Both the position numbers and the translations under genes were made by a program. From positions 1-64,000 of the forward strand of contig NZ_BOSH01000005.1 of the NCBI RefSeq assembly GCF_018403245.1: a stretch of 64,000 nucleotides of DNA, given 5' to 3'. The stretch's first letter is position 1. Every line of letters begins with the position of its first letter. Of this stretch, positions 51,319-61,100 are shown one piece after another. Source of the DNA: Paenibacillus sp. J2TS4 (GTDB lineage Bacteria > Bacillota > Bacilli > Paenibacillales > NBRC-103111). The notes beneath the pieces were generated by a model. It worked only from the letters and a program-made list of their open reading frames with translations, did not search any database and was not told the DNA's origin.

Positions 51319-51395
51319 ATGGTGCAAATCTGCACTTCAATTCTACAGTTTTTGCTATTTTTAAGATTAGGGTGTAAAAATGCTCTTTAGCTCCG
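51319..51395. repeat. Intergenic repeat of the GTGCAAATCTGCAC family
   Basis: GGTGCAAATCTGCACTTCA at about 51321 and ATTAGGGTGTAAAAATGCTC at about 51367 match the units found at 18350-18542, including the ATTAnGGTG lead. The gap of about 220 bases has no gene. Confidence 0.6.
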
Positions 51396-51441
51396 GAGCA
51401 AGCTTTCTGGGAAAAACTTATACTTCTCGGTGCTGAAATGT

Positions 51442-53154
51442 TTATTCACTCGTAAGCAAGTTCATTTTTTGGGCTACGGCTACAGCCATCGTTCGCCGTT
51501 TGACGCCCAGCTTGCCGTATATATTTCGGACATGATATTTCACCGTTCCCGGAGAAATCCTCAATTGGAAGGCAATTTCCTTATCGGACAGACCGAGGGC
51601 GATAAGATTTAACACTTCCGTTTCTCTATGAGTCAGCGGGTCTACTACGTGAGCCAGGACGTCCCGAGGCGGCTGCTTGCCTGAGATACGCGAACGAAAA
51701 ATTCGATTGATCTGGACCACCTGCGCAGCCAGAACACGAAGGACCTGCTGCCCTTCCCTTCTAAACACATCCGAGACAGCTTCATTAGATAAATAAAGAA
51801 TCCCTGCGTGATCCCCTTGAAGGGCTATGGGCAAGCAGAGGATGGAACGAGCCTCTGATTCGCTAATGATCGAATCGTTGACATAGTCCCCTTCCCGAGA
51901 AGCATCCCCCAGGCAAACCGCCTCCCTGGTTTTGGCCACCTCCTCTACTATCGCTGGAGATATCCAACAGAACTTGGCAATGGGTAACGGCACCTTATGG
52001 AGGATCACCTCCCCCTCTTCTCGCCTTTCGGCAACAGCTCCAATGCCATCATCATCCACTAACAAAAGGCAGCCCTTCTGCGCCCCGGCCTGCTTGACGA
52101 CCAGAGTCATTAATTGCTTTAGCAACTCCTGAATATTCGTAATATTCGCTATACTGTCATAAGCTCGGAGAATAACAGACAGGTCAAGATCCCGGCTCTC
52201 TTCTGAATCCGGCTCGTAAATGATTTCCTTACGCTTGAACTTAGAGGCGGGAACAGCGGGAAGAAACTCTCTGGCTTTCCTGAAGGAAAGGGGGACAGCA
52301 TCATGTCCCTCGCTTCCAAGGGTCCATGCCATGGCCTTGTCTTGTTGTATTCGAGCACGGAACTTCTCGAGATCGACCTGGAGCTTGCTTGCCGTCTCAT
52401 AACGGTCTTCTGCATTCTTGGCCAGAAGCCTCATAACCATCTCACTAATATCAAGCGGCAAAGCTGGAACCAAGCGATGGGGAGCAACCGGGGTGACCGC
52501 TAGATGAGCATGAATCCAATCCAGCCGATTGGAAGCGAGAAAGGGAAGCTGTCCAGTAAGCATTTCATAAAACAGAACTCCTAAAGAATAGAGGTCTGCG
52601 CGAAAATCGAGTGGACGATTCAAACGGCCGGCCGTCTCCGGGGCAAGGTAGGGGAGGGAGTTCCAAGAAGGACGGGAATAGAAGGAGTGTTCACCGTCTA
52701 GAAGAACCGCACAGCTGAAGTCGAACAACCGGAATTCCAATGTCGACTCTTCGACGAAGATATGGTCAGGCTGCAAATTGCCATGAAGCACATGCTCCTG
52801 ATGTATTTGGCTAACCCCTTCAGTCAGCCGCGCCGCCAGACGCAGAAAAGAGCTTAATGACATTCGGCGTCCTTCCATATAAGTGGACAGCGGAGTTCCC
52901 TCCGCCCCCTCAAAAACGATATAGTAGCAACAATCTTCCCGGTTCAGCTCATATGGCTTAAAAATACTTGAAGCACGCAAGCTCCGCATAATTTCAAATT
53001 CCCCTACGTAACTCGCCACATCGGATGTAGAATAGCCAGCCTTCCCTATTTTCAGGATGACAGGTTGATGATCCGGAATTCGATAGGCACGGCAAATCTT
53101 CTTTTGCCGATCTTCATATAATAATTGATAGATTTGATAATTGGATAAGCTCAT
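51442..53154 (-). CDS. Kinase-like / GAF / LuxR-type HTH fusion regulator
   Basis: A cytoplasmic protein of 570 residues. Residues 5-270 are a protein-kinase-like domain: Lys35 in VILKIGK, catalytic loop LHGNLQPDHIFV near 122 (HGN in place of HRD) and DFS in place of DFG near 147, then LPYLAPETAGR and SLGVLFYEMLTGQLPF. A GAF domain follows (about 330-470), and the C terminus is a LuxR/GerE helix-turn-helix (LTHRETEVLNLIALGLSDKEI, about 500-565). The kinase and GAF parts resemble the start of large Ser/Thr-kinase/AAA/GAF sensor proteins, but the AAA ATPase is absent and a DNA-binding domain is attached. AAAGGAAT precedes the ATG. No target operon is obvious. Confidence 0.87.
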   Translation of the reverse strand: MSLSNYQIYQLLYEDRQKKICRAYRIPDHQPVILKIGKAGYSTSDVASYVGEFEIMRSLRASSIFKPYELNREDCCYYIVFEGAEGTPLSTYMEGRRMSLSSFLRLAARLTEGVSQIHQEHVLHGNLQPDHIFVEESTLEFRLFDFSCAVLLDGEHSFYSRPSWNSLPYLAPETAGRLNRPLDFRADLYSLGVLFYEMLTGQLPFLASNRLDWIHAHLAVTPVAPHRLVPALPLDISEMVMRLLAKNAEDRYETASKLQVDLEKFRARIQQDKAMAWTLGSEGHDAVPLSFRKAREFLPAVPASKFKRKEIIYEPDSEESRDLDLSVILRAYDSIANITNIQELLKQLMTLVVKQAGAQKGCLLLVDDDGIGAVAERREEGEVILHKVPLPIAKFCWISPAIVEEVAKTREAVCLGDASREGDYVNDSIISESEARSILCLPIALQGDHAGILYLSNEAVSDVFRREGQQVLRVLAAQVVQINRIFRSRISGKQPPRDVLAHVVDPLTHRETEVLNLIALGLSDKEIAFQLRISPGTVKYHVRNIYGKLGVKRRTMAVAVAQKMNLLTSE

Positions 53155-53331
53155 CGTCGGGATTCCTTTTGTATATACTGGGAATTCGTTATCAACAGCC
53201 TCCGCATCAGGATGTCTTTTGCTATATATCTATGGGAGCGCTATCCATAGCTCTTACTAATTATAACATCACAAAAAAGCGTTCACACTAACAAACCAAA
53301 CCGATTCTTCTCTAGTTTTCCAGCCCTCGTG

Positions 53332-53970
53332 TCATCTCTTAATTACATTTTTAAAATAGTAGTCTGTTTTCCTGTCCTGCTTAGTACGGAGCGCCAAAGC
53401 AGCAAGTGCGAGAAGCGTCCCTCCTGCCAGGAAGCCCCCAATAATATCGCTTGCATAATGGACACCCAGATAAATGCGACTGACTCCTATCAGAAAAATA
53501 AAGATGTAAACCACAATAGCCGCCGATCGCCCCCAACCGTTACCTGATCTTAGAAGCATCAGTGCAATTAATCCATAGAAAGCCAGGGAAATCATCGCAT
53601 TGCCGCTGGGAAAGCTGTATCCGTCCGCCTCCGCTAATCTTTCCCAATCTACCGGGCGCTCTCTTGCTATCCAATTTTTCAATAAGCTATTGCTCAACCA
53701 GGCTGCAATCAGAGTTACGACCAGCAGCAGCGCCTCCTTCCCCTTCCTGAGCCAGAGAAGCACGGCAGCTCCGAGAGCGAGAACTACAGCAAAGGCTGAT
53801 GTAGCTCCCAATCCTCCTACGACGCTCATCATCGAATTCAATCCCTCCGCACGCAAGCTGTGCAAGAAATCGCCTATCATTCTATCCGACGATTCGATAG
53901 CAGCCGTCGAGATGGCAAAGCCCAGAACAATAAAGCCAATCATAAGTAAAAGGGCAAGTCCTGCTCTCAT
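53332..53970 (-). CDS. PAP2-family membrane phosphatase
   Basis: A membrane protein of 212 residues with about six helices. The three PAP2 motifs are present: KNWIARERP, YSFPSGNAM (with Asn where many members have His) and SRIYLGVHYASD. Such enzymes dephosphorylate undecaprenyl pyrophosphate or phosphatidic acid at the outer face of the membrane. AAGGAG precedes the ATG at 53970. It lies upstream of the kinase-GAF-LuxR gene in the same direction, with a 177-base gap. Confidence 0.88.
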   Translation of the reverse strand: MRAGLALLLMIGFIVLGFAISTAAIESSDRMIGDFLHSLRAEGLNSMMSVVGGLGATSAFAVVLALGAAVLLWLRKGKEALLLVVTLIAAWLSNSLLKNWIARERPVDWERLAEADGYSFPSGNAMISLAFYGLIALMLLRSGNGWGRSAAIVVYIFIFLIGVSRIYLGVHYASDIIGGFLAGGTLLALAALALRTKQDRKTDYYFKNVIKR

Positions 53971-54176
53971 CTTTCTTCACTCCTTAATCTCTGGCGCAGG
54001 GGACCGCTAGTCCTGCTTGGCTTGCAAGAACACGCAATTTCCTCCTTACATTTTAAAATAGAAATGGATCAATTAATCCCAAGGCACGACGGTTTCCCTA
54101 CCGCACAGAGTACCAGCAATAAGTTATGACCCTATCGTAGCACAAACATTATCGTAAATTTGTAATTGAAATTACA
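53971..54176. other. Upstream gap of the PAP2 gene; no gene seen
   Basis: This AT-rich stretch should carry the PAP2 promoter on the minus strand. I found no clear promoter pair or open frame. The rest of the gap, 54214-54357, is likewise empty. Confidence 0.3.
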
Positions 54177-54213
54177 AAAGCCTGCATTTCCTGAGGCGAA
54201 GGAAATACAGGCA
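54177..54213 (-). terminator. Rho-independent terminator of the third Lpl operon
   Basis: On the minus strand GCCTGTATTTCCT and AGGAAATGCAGGC pair (one mismatch) around a seven-base loop and TTTT follows. It lies about 145 bases after the last permease gene. Confidence 0.75.
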
Positions 54214-54357
54214 TATTATGTTAACGAAAATTACCCTGCCACTCTCTGGGTCCGGCAGTACTCTGAAAATTGCTCCATGAGCATGTTCCCTATAAGAAGC
54301 AAATCCTTGTGCACCCACTTCTGCAGATTTCTTTTTCTCTATAGAAAGCCTTAATTT

Positions 54358-55248
54358 TTACCCTTTGACCGCTCCGATCAACATTCCTTTGATGAAATAT
54401 TTCTGGAGAAACGGATAAATGGCCAATATGGGCAAGATCGCGACAACGACGGTGGCCATCTTTACGGTTTCCGGCGGCAGCTGTGCCAGTTCCATCGTGC
54501 TGGTAGTCATCAGTTCCTGGCTAATATTCGGCGTCTGGATCATATTCCGCAGAACGACCTGAATAGGCTCCAGTGATTTTTCCGTAATATACATGATACC
54601 TTTGAAATATTCGTTCCAATGGGTCACACCATAAAACAAGCCTAATGTGGCCATAATCGGCATCGACAACGGCAGTATAATGCGGAACAGCGTTGCCACA
54701 TCCCCGCAACCGTCCACCTTCGCCGCTTCTTCCAGTTCACCTGGCAAATTCTCGAAATAAGTCTTCATAATGAGCAAGTTAAACGTCGATACCATGCCCG
54801 GAATAATCATCGCCCAGATCGTATTGTACAGGCCAACTCCACGTACAACGAGATATGTCGGGATTAATCCCCCGTTAAACAGCATCGTGAAGACCAACGC
54901 AAGCAAGATCAGATTGCGGCCATACAGAAATTTCTTAGACAATGGGTATGCCAACAGCGTTGTTACGAGGAGATTGCAAAAAGTGCCGATAACGGTAATG
55001 GTAACTGTAATTCTCAAAGCATCCGGTATTCGTCTGCTAGAGAATATTTCCTTGTATGCTGCGAATGTAATCTCACTGGGGACGATGACGAATCCCCCAT
55101 TGCTCAGCACCTCCTCAAATGGAGTGATCGACATAATAAACACATAATAAAGTGGAAATAACGTCGCCAGCGAAAATAAGGCAAGGATGACATAAAGCCA
55201 TACGTCTACAACTTTATCCACTTTTGTTTTTTGCAATACAAATGACAT
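54358..55248 (-). CDS. Carbohydrate ABC transporter permease, LplC/YtcP type
   Basis: A membrane permease of about 296 residues with six hydrophobic segments, the EAA loop ELEEAAKVDGCGDVATLFRI then LPLSMP, and the family tail KYFIKGMLIGAVKG. The ATG at 55248 is chosen because GGAGGAGGGAG precedes it; the frame opens with GTG at 55278. It follows the LplB-type gene closely and ends the operon. Confidence 0.9.
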   Translation of the reverse strand: MSFVLQKTKVDKVVDVWLYVILALFSLATLFPLYYVFIMSITPFEEVLSNGGFVIVPSEITFAAYKEIFSSRRIPDALRITVTITVIGTFCNLLVTTLLAYPLSKKFLYGRNLILLALVFTMLFNGGLIPTYLVVRGVGLYNTIWAMIIPGMVSTFNLLIMKTYFENLPGELEEAAKVDGCGDVATLFRIILPLSMPIMATLGLFYGVTHWNEYFKGIMYITEKSLEPIQVVLRNMIQTPNISQELMTTSTMELAQLPPETVKMATVVVAILPILAIYPFLQKYFIKGMLIGAVKG

Positions 55249-55284
55249 TGCCGGGATCTCCCTCCTCCCCTTTTCCACCCTACT

Positions 55285-56253
55285 TTACCAAATGCCTGAT
55301 CCGTTTATTTTTTTGGCCAATTTATTCGCGCCAAGAACGAGAATGAGCCCCACAACCGATTTAAAGAGGCCCGTTGCTGCAGCAACGCTAAAGTCAAGGC
55401 TTTCCAGCCCCCGACGAAATACCCATGTATCGATAATATCTCCGGTTTCATAGACACGAGCATTGAGGAAAATATAGACCTGGTCGAAACCGGCGTCGAG
55501 AATATGTCCGATGCGCAGAATGAGCAGCAGAATGAATACATCCCGAATCCCCGGCAGCGTAATGTGCCACAATTGCCTCCAACGCCCCGCGCCATCAACG
55601 ACCGCGGCTTCATATAACTCCTGATTAATTGTCGCCAGCGCAGCCAAATAGATAATCGCGCCATAGCCTGTACTTTTCCATATATCCGTCATGATCAGCA
55701 GCGGCCGAAAAAATTCTTTCTCCGTTAACAAATTGAGCGCACCCCAGCCCATCTCCCGATACCACGTGCTGATTAGCCCCGATTCCGGAGCGAGGAAGGA
55801 AAATGCCAATCCATATACAATTACCCAGGAGAGGAAATAAGGTCCGTAGGTAATCGTTTGCACCGTTCGTTTAAACCATTGAATGCGAATCTCGTTCAGC
55901 ATCAACGCCAAACCGATATCGGTCAACATGCCGAAGCATACGCGATAAACGCTTATGATCAGCGTGTTTTTAAGGATGATCGGAAAGTCGGGAGTTTGAA
56001 GAATGACTCGAAAGTTATCCAATCCGACCCAGGGGCTTCCCCAAATCCCTTTAAGCAAGTTGTATTTCTGGAATGCAATCAACAATCCTCCCATTGGCAA
56101 ATAGTTAAAGATAAAATAGTATAACAGACCAGGAAACATCATCAAATAAAACCAGCGGCCGCGATACAAACCGCGCCAAACGATATTCCGCTTTCCCTTC
56201 GATGTCCTCCCGGTTGCAGCGCCTTCTATTTCTCCCTTTATTGCATTGTGCAT
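55285..56253 (-). CDS. Sugar ABC transporter permease, LplB type
   Basis: A membrane permease of 322 residues with the LplB motif NYLPMGGLLIAFQKYNL, the EAA loop LYEAAVVDGAGRWRQLWHIT and C-terminal NKLAKKINGSGIW. The ATG at 56253 follows GGGGTGAAG. It is the second gene of the third Lpl operon, 80 bases after the binding-protein gene. Here the binding-protein gene comes first, unlike in the two operons at 13-24 kb. Confidence 0.9.
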   Translation of the reverse strand: MHNAIKGEIEGAATGRTSKGKRNIVWRGLYRGRWFYLMMFPGLLYYFIFNYLPMGGLLIAFQKYNLLKGIWGSPWVGLDNFRVILQTPDFPIILKNTLIISVYRVCFGMLTDIGLALMLNEIRIQWFKRTVQTITYGPYFLSWVIVYGLAFSFLAPESGLISTWYREMGWGALNLLTEKEFFRPLLIMTDIWKSTGYGAIIYLAALATINQELYEAAVVDGAGRWRQLWHITLPGIRDVFILLLILRIGHILDAGFDQVYIFLNARVYETGDIIDTWVFRRGLESLDFSVAAATGLFKSVVGLILVLGANKLAKKINGSGIW

Positions 56254-56332
56254 GGTTCTTCACCCCATCCTAACCGGAACCCGGGTAAAGCGGAGACGCA
56301 CTTTCCTTACCCGGGTTTGATTGCACGATCTC

Positions 56333-57943
56333 TTACTTAATGGCTCCAGCTTTACGCATAATTTCGATATAGGCATTGAATAATTCGTTTCCATTATACT
56401 TCGTCATTAATTCTTCCCGATATTGCGGCCAGTTCTTTCCCGACTTATCTTCCAGAACAGCTTTTACCTGAAATTCAGACTGACGTTTGCGGAAAGCTGC
56501 CAAATCGAAACCTTCCGGAGCAATGAGGGAGACGCCTTCATTCTCATCCAGCTTGACCGTACTAAAAAACTCTAATATTTCGCGATCTCGATCCGTCTGT
56601 CTTGGATCAAGCACTTCTAAATCAAATATTTGAGAAGCATCAAATGGAGTAAAGAACTGCCATATTTTCAGAAAATCGCCCTGTGTAATTACATCATTCG
56701 TGAATGCTTCAAGGTTTATCTTAATCGTGTTACCTTTTCTTGTATAATGCTGCCCCTCCACTCCATAGTGGGTCAGAAGATAGCCTTCTTCACTTGCCAG
56801 CCAATCGAGAATTTCAATGGAGCGCTTCACTTTTTCCGGGTCCTTTTCCGCAACCTGTTTCGCAAACAGGAACGGACTGCCGGGACTAGGCTTTATCGCT
56901 ATCGATGTATCCGGAAAGATATTCATTGGCACCCAATTGGCATCAGGAAACAGTTGCTTGGTGCGGGCTTGAATTCCTTGCGGATTGCTATCCAAGGCGA
57001 ATTCTTGTCTCGTCCCGAGAATTACCCCTACTTTCCCCTGAATGGCTTTCTCTATATGTTGCGGATCTTTGTTAAGGAACCAGTCAGGGTCAATCAAATC
57101 TTCTTCGATCAGTTTGACAATATCGTCAATAACATACTCAATCCTGGGATCTGTTAGCATATCTACATATTGGTTGTTTTCGATCTTTCGCGGATACGTC
57201 AATCCGTGGCGGAAGTATTCCGGCCAATCTGTGCCAATGCCTGAGCCGCCGCCTGCGGTTGTAAATCCATACGTATCTTTACTGCCACTGCGATTGGGAT
57301 CATCATTACGGAATTTCCGCAATACATCGACATATTCATCATAGGTTGTCGGGACTTCGAGCCCCAGATTTTTCAACCAGTCTTCACGAATATAGTAGAC
57401 GCGATAAATATTTCGATTAAATGGAATTGGCGCGCGCACGAATTTATTCTGAATCTGATAAGCTTGCAATTCCTTCTCAGTTGTCCAGTATTTGAAATAA
57501 TTCGGCATCGTTTCCGGAGTTACAAACGGCGTCAGATCGGCAAGGAGATCGTCAAGAGCATACTGGTTTCCCCCGTCCGGCGTACTATCGCGCCACATAT
57601 CGGGAGGCGTCGAAGCCAGTAATAAATTGGTCTTATTGATGAAATCTTGGCCTTGGATCATATAGTCCAATTTCATTTCAACATTAAATTTCTCTTCAAT
57701 CGTTTTCCTGACAAAATCTTTGTCGCCATCCGGCAAATTGGTATTAGGTTGCGATGTTACAAACCAATTCAAGCTGATTTTTTCCTTCTTGGCACCTTCA
57801 CCTGTTTGTCCCACATCTTCGTCAGAAGTTCCAGTAATATTGTCTGGCTGCGGCGAGCTCTCCGATGGCTGATGTGATGAACAGGCAACCAACAATAATA
57901 TTAATGTCAGGAAGACCAGCCCGCTTTTTACTTCTTTCAACAT
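56333..57943 (-). CDS. Extracellular solute-binding lipoprotein, LplA/YtcQ type
   Basis: A lipoprotein of 536 residues with lipobox LLVAC (Cys at residue 21), a Ser/Pro-rich linker and an LplA-type binding fold (ISLNWFVTSQPNTNLPDG, YYIREDWLKNLGLEVPTTYD, GVILGTRQEF). GGAGGAG precedes the ATG. It is the first gene of the third Lpl operon and lies downstream of the lyase and SLH-protein genes, transcribed in the same direction. It probably captures oligosaccharides released by the lyase. Confidence 0.9.
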   Translation of the reverse strand: MLKEVKSGLVFLTLILLLVACSSHQPSESSPQPDNITGTSDEDVGQTGEGAKKEKISLNWFVTSQPNTNLPDGDKDFVRKTIEEKFNVEMKLDYMIQGQDFINKTNLLLASTPPDMWRDSTPDGGNQYALDDLLADLTPFVTPETMPNYFKYWTTEKELQAYQIQNKFVRAPIPFNRNIYRVYYIREDWLKNLGLEVPTTYDEYVDVLRKFRNDDPNRSGSKDTYGFTTAGGGSGIGTDWPEYFRHGLTYPRKIENNQYVDMLTDPRIEYVIDDIVKLIEEDLIDPDWFLNKDPQHIEKAIQGKVGVILGTRQEFALDSNPQGIQARTKQLFPDANWVPMNIFPDTSIAIKPSPGSPFLFAKQVAEKDPEKVKRSIEILDWLASEEGYLLTHYGVEGQHYTRKGNTIKINLEAFTNDVITQGDFLKIWQFFTPFDASQIFDLEVLDPRQTDRDREILEFFSTVKLDENEGVSLIAPEGFDLAAFRKRQSEFQVKAVLEDKSGKNWPQYREELMTKYNGNELFNAYIEIMRKAGAIK

Positions 57944-58136
57944 TTTGTCTCCTCCAGATTAAATTTTCCCTCTTGGCTGTGGAGTCATGCTGTTTGGTCT
58001 TTTTCATGGTCCTACATCATTGGCTAAATCACAATTATCATCTTTTCACTTGAAGCTTTTTAGTTAAGAAACATCGCGAATGGACACACCCGTTCAAACA
58101 AAGATAAAGTTACGCAAAAAAAGATCATGAGTATAA

Positions 58137-58163
58137 TGGGGGGCAAAAAGCTATTGCCCCCCA
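58137..58163 (-). terminator. Strong GC hairpin after the SLH-protein gene
   Basis: TGGGGGGCAA and TTGCCCCCCA pair perfectly around AAAGCTA, 11 bases after the stop codon. The T run is poor (ATTATAC), but the stem is strong. Confidence 0.65.
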
Positions 58164-58173
58164 ATCTTTCATC

Positions 58174-61100
58174 TCATTCTATGCTTTGCATCAAATTGTA
58201 GATCGCTTGTGCACTTTCGGCGCGATTGGTTGTAGTCTGCGGATCGAATCGGTTATTCTCCTTCCCTTGAAGAAGCCCCAACTGTTGAGCTGTCCTTACG
58301 TACGACAATGCCCAATCGCTAATTTCATCTTGATCAACGAAGGTGGACCTGCTTCCTCCTAGGTCTCTGTTCACGCTGTTAATGGAGACTTCTCCGGACA
58401 CCTTCTTGCCAGCCCCGATTTCGTAAGCGCGGATCAGCATAGTCGCCATCTGTTCCCGGCTGATCGGATCGTCGGGGGCGAAGAGGTCATCGCTAATCCC
58501 GTTGACTAACCCAGCTCCCACGGCCGCAGCAACTACCTTGGAGTACCAAGTATCCGCAGCTACATCGGAGAATAACGACGAACCATGTGCTTGCAACCGC
58601 AAGTTACGGACTAGCAGAGCAGTGAATTCCGCTCGGGTCACAGGTTTCTCGGGAGCAAAGTGTGTATCGCTGATACCCTCAACGATATGACGAGCTGCTA
58701 ATGCTTTGATCACTCTTGCCGCCCAGAAGTCTTCGGTGACATCGACAAATGATTTATTGTACTCCAACAGCAAATATTGGCCAGGACGGACTGCCACTGT
58801 TTCCATCCAATTCCCTTTCACCTTCCCGCCAACGTAATTCAGTTCGCCCTTCGAATCAATAAAGTATATTCCGAGCAGTTCTCTATCCATACTGGCCGGA
58901 ATCTTGAATGCGATCTTGGGGGAAAGGGCGGACGGATCGAACTGTGGATCGATACCTTCTTCTACATCCCCCGACCACTGGACCGGAATCCGGCTGCCAT
59001 CTGCCGCAATAAGCGATAATTCGATATCGTATGCCCCACTGGCGGCATTCAATTGTGCATGGGCCCGGGCTGCTGCCTCGCCGATGATCCGCTCCGAACG
59101 GCTTGTTGACAAGGGCCTGAGATGGAGCGACAATTGTGACTGCTCGTCCATATCTGCTTCCGCTGCTGCCCGTCTCAACAGTTCGCTGGATAATTCGATC
59201 CTCACGTCACCGACCGTTATAGCCAACAGATGGCCATCCAGCAGGACACCCGCTGCGCCAGGCAGAAGAATCTCTTCGATATCATTCGGTATATCGATCT
59301 CGACTATCCCGTTCCGGACATTCTTCAATTCCTCGGCAGATATCTCTCGGATCTTGCCTTCTCCATCACCGTTTCCCTTGTCCACCTTCCCGAGCGAACC
59401 TAGGTAGATTGGCCATGACGGAGATGGTGTTGGTTCTGGTGTTGGTTCTGGTGTTGGTTCTGGTGTTGGTTCTGGTGTTGGTTCTGGTGTTGGTTCTGGT
59501 GTTGGTTCTGGTGTTGGTTCTGGTGTTGGCGATGGTGACGGTTTAGGTGTTGGCGATGGATTCGGGCCTTTCACTTGAAAATGGACACGATATGTTAACA
59601 TGTTCTTCCCATCTTCCGCAGTGACCTTGATCAAAGTTGTACCCGGTAATGCTTCAGCATCAGTAATGTCCACCCTTGCTTTGGCATCCACAGGAGTAGC
59701 CGTTACTTTCGGTATAGCAGTTGTTCCGCTTGGAAGGACGACGGAATACTCCAGCTTATCCCCCTTAAACCCTGTGATGGTCTGCCCATCAACCTTCAGG
59801 TCATTCAATGCCACATTATCGTTTAATGTATAGGAGAACGTTGTTGCTTCCGGGTTGGCTACGCTTTCACCGCCAACCTTTACAGAGTACGTTCCCTGCA
59901 GCTGTCTGCTTTTCAGGTATGAAAAAATAAACTCCCCGGCCTCGCTACTGATAGTTTGACCGATGTACTCCAGATCTCCACTCGGATCGTTCACCACGAT
60001 CGTGATCTGTCGATTTTCACCTGAATCAATCATTCCCTTTACAGTAACCGTGCCATTCAGCAACGCTGCAGATAGGGAGGCAATACTTACTGTTTCTTCT
60101 TCTACGATGTGAATTTGCATTGTAGGTTCGCTTCCATCACTCATAACAAAATGCAACGTTGTTATACCTGGTTCGAGTGAGGAGACGAATGCTTTTTGCA
60201 ACGTGATAGTATGACCATCCGACTGCATATAATCAACTTCTTTGGATAAAGGTTGATCTCCATTGTAGATATCAAGAAGTTCCGCCTTGATGCCATCATA
60301 AGGATAATAGGTGACGACAATATTTCGGTCATTCAAATTATTTCTAAATATTCTTACATATTCAGGTGCAATTGTTGAGCTTGTATCTGCTATTTCCATC
60401 CGAATTGTCGACTGTAATGACTCACTAAACACTATGGTTAATTCGACACTGCCAACATCGAGTGTGGCCAAATAAGATTTTTTCAGAACGATTGTGTCAT
60501 TCGTATCGTAGTCTTTATCGCGAGTCAGAGTAACCTCACCGTTGCGAATTTGCTGTACATGATGCCCATAGGTGTCCATCACGATCGATACATCATTTAG
60601 AGCCGCCAATCTTTTATCAAAATGATACGGACCCGGCTGAACAATCGGCGTCGAATCGATGATGTCAATGTAAACCGAGACATTATTTTTCTTGTCAAAT
60701 ATAAGGTCGAGCTTAATTTCACCCAACGGGAAATTGGACAAGTACGCTTGAGTTATCGTTAATATGTTTCCGGAAACCGTATAATCCGTTCCCGCTTGCA
60801 AATCATCAGGCCCGTTCTTTACCCCAATCAAAACTGCGCCACTATATAGATCCATAACGAAATCCACATCAGTTGGTTGAATGATGTCATATTCAGCTGC
60901 AATTGGATGTAGTGAGTTCTCTAATTGGGTTAGTTTAAATGAGCGCGGATAAATGTAGTTTGAATTTTTGCCCGGACCATGTTCGAGAGAAACAAATGTA
61001 AATTTATGCATTCCCTCGGTTAAATAAACCGATTCCATTGCTCTCTCGGTTTTAAGATCGATTCCACTTTCTACTTGCAGAAAATTAAATCGTTCAATCA

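Noticed and set aside
59426..59521. 12-bp microsatellite as an independent repeat element
   Set aside because: It is fully explained as the in-frame PEPT linker of the SLH surface protein and is listed as part of that gene.
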